Of a DNA stretch of 36,655 bases, positions 27,129 to 34,785 are shown in pieces. Origin of the DNA: Candidatus Kuenenia stuttgartensis. GTDB lineage: Bacteria; Planctomycetota; Planctomycetia; Planctomycetales; Planctomycetaceae. A program made the translations under genes and the position numbers. The notes beneath the pieces were generated by a model that had not been told where the DNA came from, searched no databases, and was given only the letters and a program-made list of their open reading frames with translations. Numbering within the stretch: the stretch's first letter is position 1; the number at the start of each line of letters is the position of its first letter. Location of the stretch: contig CAMAWN010000037.1 in NCBI GenBank assembly GCA_945861865.1, forward strand, positions 1 to 36,655, read 5' to 3'.

Positions 27129-27899
27129 ATGAAACGCACAGCGAAATCCGACTACTGGCAGCAATCGCGACTGCCGTGGCCGTCGTTGGTCTTCTTGATG
27201 CCGATGCTGGTCGCCTACGAAGTGGGCGTGCTGTGGGTCGGCGGACCAAACTCAGAAGACATCCGCAGCGGTGCGGATGTCTGGCTGCGTGGCGGGCTGG
27301 AAGCCATCGGCTTGGGAATCGCGTGGTTGCCGCCGCTGCTTGTTGTCGTGGGCTTGCTCGGATGGCAATGGGTTGAGCGGCATCCGTGGCGAGTCTCGTG
27401 GGAAACACTCGCCGGAATGTTCGCGGAAAGCGTCGTGTTCGCGTTCGTGCTGTTGCTGTTGGGTCAGTTACAAAGCCGAGTCTTTTCAATGTCGATCGCT
27501 GACCGCGACAGTGTCCTGGACGCGATGCGATTGACCGCCGCGTTGACACCGACGAAAGCTGCCACGTTCGCGCGGGCGCTCGGCTATGTGGGGGCGGGAA
27601 TCTACGAAGAGGTGCTGTTCCGTCTGACTTTGTTGCCAGCCTCCATCGCTGTGTTGCGGCAGCCGATGTGGCTGCGAGCGTGGGCGACGCCACTCGCGGT
27701 GCTCGTCACGAGTCTGTTGTTCTCGGCCGCTCATCATGCCGGCCCGTCCGGTGAGCCGTTCGATCTGTTCCGCTTCTGCTTTCGCGCGCTGGCCGGTGGA
27801 ATCTTCGCCGGCCTGTTCGTGCTGCGCGGCTTCGGAATCACAGCTTGTAGTCATGCGCTGTACGACCTGTTGGTCGGTGTGCTGCTGGTCGAAGCATAG
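27129..27899 (+). CDS. CPBP-family intramembrane glutamic endopeptidase (Abi/CAAX-type)
   Basis: This family cleaves within membranes, like Rce1, or acts in bacteriocin self-protection. The 256-residue protein has several hydrophobic helices (about 18-36, 62-80, 98-113, 185-203, 220-232). The three family motifs are present: EEVLFR (160-165), FSAAHH (198-203) and HALYD (242-246), giving the expected Glu/Glu/Arg/His set. The ATG at 27129 starts just before the first helix region; the frame is open back to 27030, but those codons read as intergenic sequence. It is downstream of the GH13 gene by 142 bases and converges with the MoxR gene. Substrate unknown. Confidence 0.88.
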   Translation: MKRTAKSDYWQQSRLPWPSLVFLMPMLVAYEVGVLWVGGPNSEDIRSGADVWLRGGLEAIGLGIAWLPPLLVVVGLLGWQWVERHPWRVSWETLAGMFAESVVFAFVLLLLGQLQSRVFSMSIADRDSVLDAMRLTAALTPTKAATFARALGYVGAGIYEEVLFRLTLLPASIAVLRQPMWLRAWATPLAVLVTSLLFSAAHHAGPSGEPFDLFRFCFRALAGGIFAGLFVLRGFGITACSHALYDLLVGVLLVEA

Positions 27900-27918
27900 A
27901 TCAACTCGCGGCGGTGTC

Positions 27919-28869
27919 TCACGTCGGCACGCGGACGCGGCGGACGATCTCGGTGATGATTTCCGGTTTGGTGATGCCGCCGTATTTCGCTTGCGACGTC
28001 AGGATCACGCGGTGAGCGAGGACGTAGGTGGCCAGCTCTTGGACGTCATCGGGAATCACGTAACTGCGTCCCTTTGAGAACGCTGCGGCTTGAGCGGCGC
28101 GAAACAGCATCAGCGAGCCGCGCGGGCTGACGCCGAGCTTCAATCGCGGCTCTTTGCGGGTCTCGTTCACAATCTCGACGAGGTAGCGGGCGACGGTTGG
28201 CTCAACCCGCACATGCCGGACTTCGCGCTGCAACGCCCGCAGTTCGTCGCCACCGAGCACCGGTTGCAGTTGCTCCAGCGGGTGTTCTTTCTGCTGCGAA
28301 AAGAGAATGTTGACCTCCGTGTCGAGATCGGGATAGCCGAGGTCCAACAGGATCAAAAAACGATCGAGCTGCGCTTCGGGCAACGGATATGTGCCGTGGT
28401 ATTCGACCGGATTCTGTGTCGCCAGCACAATGAACGGAGCCGGCAGGACATGGCGCTCACCCTCGATCGTGGCTTGCGATTCGCTCATGGCCTCCAGCAG
28501 CGCGGACTGCGTGCGCGGCGACGCGCGGTTGATCTCGTCCGCAAGCAGCACATGGCAGAAGATCGGCCCCTTGCGAAAATGAAATGAGCCATCATTCGGG
28601 TTGTAGATCGACGAACCCAAGATGTCCGCCGGCAACAGATCGGGCGTGAACTGGATGCGATGAAATGTCAGATCGACCGACCGAGCCAGAGCTTTCGCGA
28701 GCGTCGTTTTGCCGACTCCCGGCACGTCCTCCATCAAAACCGAACCACCCGCCAGTAGTGCGATCGTCAAGATATCCAAGCAGTGTGGCTTGCCTTGAAT
28801 GACCGTCGCGAGGTTCTGTTTGAGTCGATCCAGTTTGGAATGCGCGTCAGCCAGAGAGGTGTCGGTCAT
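27919..28869 (-). CDS. MoxR-type AAA+ ATPase
   Basis: MoxR ATPases act as chaperones in maturing metal- or VWA-domain protein complexes. The 316-residue protein has Walker A GVGKTT (51-56), Walker B LLADEINRA (108-116), TQSALLEAM, LATQNPVEYHGTYPLPEAQL and the sensor-2 region GVSPRGSLMLFRAA, a full-length canonical member. The start at 28869 gives the usual N-terminus; the frame is open further upstream, but that part encodes repeat-derived sequence (ENCKAQIANFKL). The usual partners (a DUF58 protein, transglutaminase or VWA proteins) are not adjacent, which is unusual. Upstream on the same strand is a thioredoxin-fold gene, 119 bases away across an AT-rich repeat. Confidence 0.93.
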   Translation of the reverse strand: MTDTSLADAHSKLDRLKQNLATVIQGKPHCLDILTIALLAGGSVLMEDVPGVGKTTLAKALARSVDLTFHRIQFTPDLLPADILGSSIYNPNDGSFHFRKGPIFCHVLLADEINRASPRTQSALLEAMSESQATIEGERHVLPAPFIVLATQNPVEYHGTYPLPEAQLDRFLILLDLGYPDLDTEVNILFSQQKEHPLEQLQPVLGGDELRALQREVRHVRVEPTVARYLVEIVNETRKEPRLKLGVSPRGSLMLFRAAQAAAFSKGRSYVIPDDVQELATYVLAHRVILTSQAKYGGITKPEIITEIVRRVRVPT

Positions 28870-28882
28870 GGTGCAGCACGCG

Positions 28883-28974
28883 AAATGAAAATTGAGAAAT
28901 GCAAACTGCAAAAGGTAACACCGCATTGTGTCCGTCAATTTGAAATTTGCAATTTGAGCTTTGCAATTTTCAAT
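28883..28974. repeat. AT-rich imperfect inverted repeat
   Basis: AT-rich arms (about 28883-28915 and 28935-28974) are imperfect inverted copies built from short units like AAATTGCAAA. Read on the minus strand they encode a phrase like IENCKAQIANFKL, a type of repetitive sequence I recall from planctomycete genomes. The base composition is strikingly lower in GC than the flanking genes. It fills the gap between the MoxR and thioredoxin-like genes. Confidence 0.6.
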
Positions 28975-28988
28975 CGCCGATTCCTCCG

Positions 28989-29996
28989 TCACATCCCGGC
29001 TGCGGCCTGTTCGATCAACTTTTGTGCTTCGGCGGCCGCTTCGGTGTCGGGCTGGTCTTTGATGAGTTTTTCGAGCTGCTTGATCGCACCCTTGCGAGCG
29101 CTCGGCGAGCGTGACGCGGCCTGCACGGCGGCGTCGAATTGGCGCATCGCGGCTTGCTCCACTTTGATCGCTTCGTCGGCGGCCAACTCTTTGAGAGTCG
29201 AGTTCACTTCGGCCGGAACCGCAAAACCCTTGAACTTGAGCGGGATCGCCGAGTGGCGTTTGAAGGCCTCCCACTTCTTGCCGTCGTCGAGCGATTTCTT
29301 TGCGGCGTCAATCTGCCCGGTGAGATCGTCGAGCACGAACTGATTGAGCCGTGTCGCCGCCTCCTTGATCTCCCCTTTGCCGTTGAGGTTTTTCTTCAGC
29401 GTCTGAGCGGCACCGGGATAATTGCCGAACTCGATGGCCAGCCAAGCGGACTGCAAGACCGGCGGGATGTCTTTCGGTTCAATCTTCCACTTGGCGTCAC
29501 GCAGCGCATCGACGGCCGAGCCTTCGATGTTCTCGGAGTCTCCGCTTTTGAACTTGCCGTCCGGCATCAACAGGCGAAGTTGCTTGGTGTTCTCCAGTGA
29601 GACGGTGAAGTCGAATTGCTTCTCGAATGAGCGATCCGAATCGCAGATCACCGGCCATTTGACATTGTTCTTGCGGAGGTACGCCTCCAACTGTGGACGC
29701 GGCGAGCCAGAGTTCACGGCGATGAACATGACCGGCTCGCCCTCGAACTTCGCCCCCTGCGTCAAGACTTTCGGCCAGGCCTCGACGCAGCGCGGGCAAG
29801 TTTCCTCAAAGAAGTACAACACCGCCGCCTTGCCGGCGAGCATCTCGTTACTGATCGGCGGCGAATTGATCCAGACCGTCGGATTGCCCGGCAACTTGGG
29901 TGAAGGTTTCTGATCCCTCTCTTGGCTAAGCCCGATGGCAGTGCTCGACAGAAACAGCATCCAACACAGACAGTTGCCCATGATTTTCAATTGCAT
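28989..29996 (-). CDS. Exported thioredoxin-fold (TlpA/redoxin-like) protein with helical C-terminus
   Basis: The 335-residue protein has a signal peptide (MQLKIMGNCLCWMLFLSSTA) and a redoxin domain (about 38-165) with the redox pair CPRC (67-70) after VLYFFEET. It is followed by an approximately 170-residue helical region with TPR-like character (SAWLAIEFGNYPGAAQTL, then KAEELI-type helices ending in EAQKLIEQAAAGM). Reduction or isomerisation of disulfides in the periplasm is the likely role, with the helical tail for partner binding. The ATG at 29996 has GGAGG five bases upstream; another in-frame ATG at 30008 overlaps that site. It precedes the MoxR gene. Confidence 0.85.
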   Translation of the reverse strand: MQLKIMGNCLCWMLFLSSTAIGLSQERDQKPSPKLPGNPTVWINSPPISNEMLAGKAAVLYFFEETCPRCVEAWPKVLTQGAKFEGEPVMFIAVNSGSPRPQLEAYLRKNNVKWPVICDSDRSFEKQFDFTVSLENTKQLRLLMPDGKFKSGDSENIEGSAVDALRDAKWKIEPKDIPPVLQSAWLAIEFGNYPGAAQTLKKNLNGKGEIKEAATRLNQFVLDDLTGQIDAAKKSLDDGKKWEAFKRHSAIPLKFKGFAVPAEVNSTLKELAADEAIKVEQAAMRQFDAAVQAASRSPSARKGAIKQLEKLIKDQPDTEAAAEAQKLIEQAAAGM

Positions 29997-30106
29997 CGCC
30001 GCCTCCATCTTGAATGATTGTGATCCGCGTGGATTATTGCCGCCGGCCGCCCAGCACGAAACCGCTGGCTTGGGAATTCACTCAGTGGCTCGCTACAAAG
30101 TCGGGC

Positions 30107-30748
30107 ATGGCGCACTTTCTGAAAGATCATTGGGAATTCTGGCGGCAATTCCGCCAGCGATTCGAAACGACCGGGGCCGTCGCCCCCAGCAGCCGCTTCC
30201 TCGCGCGAGCGATGACCGGCCCGATGACTCGCCGCGAACGGCCCGGCCGCATCTTGGAAATCGGCCCCGGCACCGGCGCGGTCACTCAACGCATCGTGCG
30301 ATTACTCCGCCCGGAGGATCGCTTCGATCTCGTCGAATTGAACGAAGCCTTTGCCGGCTTGCTGCGTGAACGCTTCGCAACCGATCCGAGCTACCACGCT
30401 GTGGCGGATCGCTCGCAGGTCCACGTCTGCCCCATTCAGGATTTCGCCGCAACCGAGCCGTATGACATCATCATCAGCGGCCTGCCACTGAATAACTTCC
30501 CTGCCGAACTGGTGCAGTCGATCTTCGAGACGTACTTCAAACTGCTCGCTCCCGGCGGCACGCTGAGTTATTTCGAGTACATGTATGTCCGCCCGCTGCG
30601 AAAGCTCGTCGCGAACAAGGCCGAGAAGACGCGGTTCAACAAACTCGATCGCATCGCCGACGGTTATCTGTCCAAACATCGCATCGACCGCAGTTGGGTC
30701 TTCGTCAACATCCCACCCGCATGGGTGCAACATCTACAAAAGCCGTAG
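30107..30748 (+). CDS. SAM-dependent methyltransferase, PmtA/KsgA-like
   Basis: The 213-residue protein has the class I SAM-binding motif ILEIGPGTGAVT (49-60). The segment FRQRFETTGAVAPSSRFLARAM (15-36) is typical of the phospholipid N-methyltransferase (PmtA) type rather than the rRNA dimethylases. The DIIISGLPLNNFP motif occupies the place of the catalytic NPPY-like loop. Methylation of phosphatidylethanolamine is possible but not proven. The frame is open back to 30014, but similarity begins at the ATG at 30107. Its last 28 bases overlap the start of the histidine kinase gene, so the two are probably co-transcribed. Confidence 0.82.
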   Translation: MAHFLKDHWEFWRQFRQRFETTGAVAPSSRFLARAMTGPMTRRERPGRILEIGPGTGAVTQRIVRLLRPEDRFDLVELNEAFAGLLRERFATDPSYHAVADRSQVHVCPIQDFAATEPYDIIISGLPLNNFPAELVQSIFETYFKLLAPGGTLSYFEYMYVRPLRKLVANKAEKTRFNKLDRIADGYLSKHRIDRSWVFVNIPPAWVQHLQKP

Positions 30749-32139
30749 CCGCCGTGTCCGCCACATCTCTTCGCGACGACCGCAGCTTTGAACTTTCGGC
30801 CGAGGCCATCACGGTTCGCATCCGCTGGTTTGGCTTGGCCGTCGGCTATGCGCTGGTGAATTTCCTGGGACGCGAGTCTGCCGAGACTCACGCCGTGTTG
30901 CCGGAGTGGCTCTCGAGTCGGCAAGTCTTGAACGGCATCCTGACGTTGGGAGCCATGTACGCGATCGCTGACTCGTACTTCAGCTTCCGTGGCCGAGTGT
31001 TCCTCAACCGCGTGCCGATGGTGATCTCGCTGATGGAGGCGCTCTTCATTGGACTGCTGTGTCACTTCGACGAGGGTTTGGAGAGCCCTTTCCGTTTTTA
31101 CTATTTCCTGTCACTTCTGGTCTGTGCGTTTCGGTATTCGCGATGGCTCACGCTGTCCACATTTTGTCTGCACGCACTGAGTTTCGCAATTTTGGCGTTC
31201 GCAACGTCGTCGCAATCGCCGAACGATCCGACCCGTGTCTTGCTGATGCTGGTCTGGCTCGGCTGGGTGACATGGGCCAGCACCGCGCTAGCGGGCTTGT
31301 TGCAATCGGCCGGTCGACGGCTGTCGTTCTTCAACGACGAACTGCAAAAGCATCAACACGAACTCGAACAGCGCATCGAGGCCCGCACGCGCGAGTTGCG
31401 AGAATCGCAAGCCTTCGTCGTGCAACAAGAGAAGCAAGCCGCGTTCGGATTGCTCGCGGCCGGAATCGCTCACGAAGTGGGGAACCCACTGGCCGGCATC
31501 AGCTCGGTGATCCAACTGCTCAACCGCCGCGACGTCGACGACTACACCCGCGAGCGCTATCAAATGGTCGACGACCAACTCCGCCGCATTCAGCGCACTC
31601 TTCGCGAGTTGATCGACTTCAGCCGCCCCGCCACGCTCGAACGCAGCCAGTGCGACTTGCAAGAGGTGCTCGATGCTGCGCTCAACATCGCCAAGTACTA
31701 CAAACGCCGCAAGAACAAACAGATTGTCACGCACTACGCCGATGGGCTCCCCAAACTGAACGCCGTGCGCGACCAGTTGGTGCAGGTCTTTCTGAACCTG
31801 ATCCTCAACGCAATGGATGCGACCGCCGAAGGTGGCACGATCGAAATCACCACGCAGCGAGACGATTGCTGGTTACGAGTGGCGATCCGCGACAACGGCT
31901 GCGGCATCGCCGATTCCGACCAAGCCCGTCTCTTCCAGCCGTACTTCACCACCAAAGAAACCGGCACCGGCCTGGGCCTGTTCGTCTGCCGCCTGATCCT
32001 TGAGCGCAACGACGGCCGTATCGAACTGACCGACACTTCGCCTCACGGCACGATGTTTTCCGTGTTGCTGCCCGACGAGAATTTCGAGAAGCTGCCTGTG
32101 AGTCCCACTTCGAATCGGCCCCACGACTTGGTCCCATGA
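30721..32139 (+). CDS. Membrane sensor histidine kinase
   Basis: The 472-residue protein has about six hydrophobic segments in residues 33-195 (VRIRWFGLAVGYALVNFLG is the first), then a coiled-coil linker (about 200-240). A HisKA domain has the phosphorylated His251 in AAGIAHEVGNPLAGI. The catalytic domain has an N box (QVFLNLILNAMDA), G1 (DNGCGI), F box (LFQPYFTTK) and G2 (GTGLGL), so it is complete. The layout resembles NtrB/ZraS-type kinases with an integral-membrane sensor. No response regulator is next to it, so the partner lies elsewhere. The start ATG lies inside the methyltransferase gene (28-base overlap) and the stop overlaps the SpoIID gene (ATGA). Confidence 0.93.
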   Translation: MGATSTKAVAAVSATSLRDDRSFELSAEAITVRIRWFGLAVGYALVNFLGRESAETHAVLPEWLSSRQVLNGILTLGAMYAIADSYFSFRGRVFLNRVPMVISLMEALFIGLLCHFDEGLESPFRFYYFLSLLVCAFRYSRWLTLSTFCLHALSFAILAFATSSQSPNDPTRVLLMLVWLGWVTWASTALAGLLQSAGRRLSFFNDELQKHQHELEQRIEARTRELRESQAFVVQQEKQAAFGLLAAGIAHEVGNPLAGISSVIQLLNRRDVDDYTRERYQMVDDQLRRIQRTLRELIDFSRPATLERSQCDLQEVLDAALNIAKYYKRRKNKQIVTHYADGLPKLNAVRDQLVQVFLNLILNAMDATAEGGTIEITTQRDDCWLRVAIRDNGCGIADSDQARLFQPYFTTKETGTGLGLFVCRLILERNDGRIELTDTSPHGTMFSVLLPDENFEKLPVSPTSNRPHDLVP

Positions 32140-33416
32140 AACACGCCCGCACCGCCGCTCTTTCGTTGAGTTTGCTGGCACTCGTGGCGGTGGTGATCGT
32201 TGTGCTGTGGTGCCTGCGACGTCCGACTCGCGAATCGTTGACCGGCGGTCCGAGCGAATCGCTGGCGGCAACCTCGAAGACATTGTCGAGAACCGATCAG
32301 ACGACCGTGCGAGTGGCGGTGACTCCCACTCCACAAAAGCAAATTGAGCTATCGATTGACGGGCCGTATCAGCTTCGCCCAGTGGGGAGCGACAAAATCC
32401 TGTCGCGCGGACAGTCATTGGGTTCGACCACTGTCACGGCCACGGGCAACGGGTTCAAGATCGGCAAGACCGAGCACGCGGTCACTCGGCTGGAGATCGT
32501 CGCGACGCAGTCACCGTCGATTTGGGTCAACGGTCACGAGTACCGCGGCAACCTGCGGCTGTTCCGGAGGTCGGGCGGCGGAGTGCTCGCTGTCAACGTG
32601 CTGCCGCTGGGGGACTACCTCGCGAGCGTTGTGGACAGCGAGATGCCGACGTCGTTCGGAACTGAAGCTCGCAAGGCTCAGGCCATCGTCGCGCGGACGT
32701 ACGCGCTCGACGTGATTCGCAGCGATGAAGGGGACTCGGAGTTCGATCTATTCGCTTCGACGAGCAGCCAGAAGTATCTCGGCTTTCAATATCGCGATGG
32801 CTCGCGCCGCTTGGCGGGTGAGAGCGAAGCGAGCCGCCAAGTCGTGCGTGACACGACAGGCATGGTCTGCACGTTTCAAGGACGGCTCTTCCGCACGTAC
32901 TACTCGGCGGCCTGCGGAGGGCACACGACGCAAGGGAGCGCGGTCTTCGCGGACGCGGTCGCGGCTCTGAAGAGCGTGCCGTGCGAATTCTGCCGCGAGG
33001 CCAAGCTCTATCGCTGGCAATCCGACCTGCCGAAAGCAGACGTCGAGACCAAGCTGAAGGCGTTTTTCCGCTCGGAGGGGAAACCCTTCGAGAAGCTGCA
33101 ATCGATCAAGCTCGCCAGCGGAGATCCCGATCGCGGCACCGAAGTCCCGGAGTTCGCGATCAGCGACGGCAAACGCGCCCACCGCATCTCGGCTGCGACA
33201 CTGCGCCGGCAACTGTCCGTGTCAACACTCTACAGCCCGTTCTTCTCGATCAGCGAGACAGGAAAGTCGAACACCATGCACTTCGAGGGCCGAGGTCACG
33301 GCCACGCGGTCGGACTATGCCAGTGGGGTGCTCGCGGCCAGAGTTTGTTGGGCAAGACCGGCTACGAGATTGTCCGCTACTACTACTCCGGCGCGAAAAT
33401 CGTGCAGTTGCAGTGA
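32136..33416 (+). CDS. SpoIID/LytB-domain protein
   Basis: SpoIID-type proteins are lytic transglycosylases that cut glycan strands, best known from endospore formation; the domain is also found in non-sporulating bacteria. The 426-residue protein has an N-terminal membrane anchor (AALSLSLLALVAVVIVVLWCL), a beta-rich region (about 65-150), and the SpoIID domain from about 150: GDYLASVVDSEMP, EARKAQAIVARTYAL, FRTYYSAACGGHT and GRGHGHAVGLCQWGARG near the C-terminus. The conserved Glu in SEMP is the likely catalytic acid. The start overlaps the kinase stop in an ATGA, so expression is probably coupled. It converges with the DUF1501 gene, ten bases apart. Confidence 0.9.
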   Translation: MKHARTAALSLSLLALVAVVIVVLWCLRRPTRESLTGGPSESLAATSKTLSRTDQTTVRVAVTPTPQKQIELSIDGPYQLRPVGSDKILSRGQSLGSTTVTATGNGFKIGKTEHAVTRLEIVATQSPSIWVNGHEYRGNLRLFRRSGGGVLAVNVLPLGDYLASVVDSEMPTSFGTEARKAQAIVARTYALDVIRSDEGDSEFDLFASTSSQKYLGFQYRDGSRRLAGESEASRQVVRDTTGMVCTFQGRLFRTYYSAACGGHTTQGSAVFADAVAALKSVPCEFCREAKLYRWQSDLPKADVETKLKAFFRSEGKPFEKLQSIKLASGDPDRGTEVPEFAISDGKRAHRISAATLRRQLSVSTLYSPFFSISETGKSNTMHFEGRGHGHAVGLCQWGARGQSLLGKTGYEIVRYYYSGAKIVQLQ

Positions 33417-33426
33417 CCGCGAACGC

Positions 33427-34719
33427 TCAGGCGATCAACTCATTGATCCCTTGATAGGCGGGATCGGCGATTGGCATCGGTCGGCCGCCGATGTCGAACG
33501 AACCGGACGAGTCCACGCCCAGAGCATTCAAGTAGGTGTGGAAGAGATGCCCGGCAGTGACTTCCCGATCGATGACTTGGGTGCCGTTGTCGTTCGTCTT
33601 CCCGATGACGGCACCGGGGATGATTTTCGCTCCGCCGACGAGTACCGACCAAGCCGTGCCCCAGTGATCGCGGCCGAACAAGTGATTGATGTTCGGCGTG
33701 CGGCCGAATTCGCAGAGCACGACGACCAACGTCGACTCGAGCATCCCGCGATCGCCCAAGTCGCCGATCAGCGTCGCGAACGGTTGGTCCCATTCGCCGA
33801 GCTGTTCGAGGTGAAAGTTGAAGTTCTCGTTGTGCGTGTCGTAGTTCGAGTGTGTGACTTGCACGAACGTGACGCCACGTTCCAGCAGTCGCCGAGCCAG
33901 CAAGCAGTGTCGGCCGAAGTCGTGCTTGCCGTAGCGAGCTTGATCGGCGTCCGACTCCTTGGTGAGGTCGAACGCATCGCGCTGAGCCATCATCTGCTGA
34001 GCCTGATCGTAGCTCTGCACGAACGCGTCGGTCATGGCGGTGCGACGCTTGAGATTGAACCGCTCGTTGGCCTTCTTGCGGAAATCGTTGCGTGAGGCAT
34101 CGACCGCTTCAGCGATCGCTTCGGGCCGTTCTGAATTCGCCGGAGGCTTGCCGTTGCCGAGCGAAATGCTGGCGTACTTCGGGCCAAGATACGCCGAGTC
34201 ATTGCCTCGTCCACCTCCGCCGCCTGGCGTGATGATAATGTGGCCGGGCAACCCCGCGCTGTCCGGCGACAGTGACTTCGCGGCGACGGCTCCCAATTGC
34301 GGAAACGCCATACCGGGGGTTTCCTTCCGCCCGGTGAGCATCATGTGCATGCCCTTGCCGTGATCATTCTCCTTCGTGTTGATGCTGCGGATGATCGCCA
34401 ACCGATGCATCTGCTTGGCGGTGTGTGGCAACAGTTCGGAGATGTGGACTCCGGTCTGCGACGTCGCGATCGCTCGGAACGGTCCGCCGGTGTCGGTCCC
34501 CGGCTTCGGATCCCAGCTTTCAAGCTGACTCAATCCGCCGTGCATGTTGAACACGATCACTCGCTTCTGCTGCTTCGCGAGTTGCTCCGCCATAACCGGC
34601 CGAGTCAGCGCCCCGATTCCACCGCCGACGATCGCACTCGCCCCAGCGGCGACGCCTCCCAAGAACTGACGACGTCCGATCAAGTGCTCCGGCGACTGAC
34701 AGGCATACGAGCATTTCAT
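33427..34719 (-). CDS. DUF1501 domain protein (Tat-exported)
   Basis: DUF1501 proteins resemble alkaline-phosphatase-type or sulfatase-like hydrolases; their role is unknown, and in planctomycetes they are almost always paired with a DUF1549/DUF1553 protein, as here. The 430-residue protein has a twin-arginine signal (IGRRQFLGGVAAGASAIVGGG, Arg16-Arg17). It then has VIVFNMHGGLSQLESWDPKP, HHMMLTG-type GKGMHMMLTGRKETPG, LPGHIIITPGGGGG, GRHCLLARRLLERGVTFVQV and VVVLCEFGRTPNINHLFGRDHWG, all family motifs. The ATG at 34719 has GGAG nine bases upstream. It is downstream of the DUF1553 gene, 66 bases away across two hairpins. Confidence 0.93.
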   Translation of the reverse strand: MKCSYACQSPEHLIGRRQFLGGVAAGASAIVGGGIGALTRPVMAEQLAKQQKRVIVFNMHGGLSQLESWDPKPGTDTGGPFRAIATSQTGVHISELLPHTAKQMHRLAIIRSINTKENDHGKGMHMMLTGRKETPGMAFPQLGAVAAKSLSPDSAGLPGHIIITPGGGGGRGNDSAYLGPKYASISLGNGKPPANSERPEAIAEAVDASRNDFRKKANERFNLKRRTAMTDAFVQSYDQAQQMMAQRDAFDLTKESDADQARYGKHDFGRHCLLARRLLERGVTFVQVTHSNYDTHNENFNFHLEQLGEWDQPFATLIGDLGDRGMLESTLVVVLCEFGRTPNINHLFGRDHWGTAWSVLVGGAKIIPGAVIGKTNDNGTQVIDREVTAGHLFHTYLNALGVDSSGSFDIGGRPMPIADPAYQGINELIA

Positions 34720-34739
34720 GGCAAATTCTCCCAAGTAGC

Positions 34740-34780
34740 CGTCACACTCCGTGTGACGAAATGCCGCTCGCCGTGCGAGC
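34740..34780. repeat. Two tandem tight hairpins between the DUF1553 and DUF1501 genes
   Basis: CGTCACAC-TCC-GTGTGACG (34740-34758) is a perfect 8-bp stem with a three-base loop, and GCTCGC-CGT-GCGAGC (34766-34780) a perfect 6-bp stem with a three-base loop. Both lie between the stop of the leftward DUF1553 gene and the ribosome site of the DUF1501 gene. Either could process or attenuate the joint transcript. No T-run follows, so read-through is likely. Confidence 0.65.
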
Positions 34781-34785
34781 AGCGG

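Noticed and set aside
27129..27899. CPBP (Abi) protein as a phage-defence gene
   Set aside because: The Abi name is historical; no toxin, bacteriocin or defence genes are adjacent.
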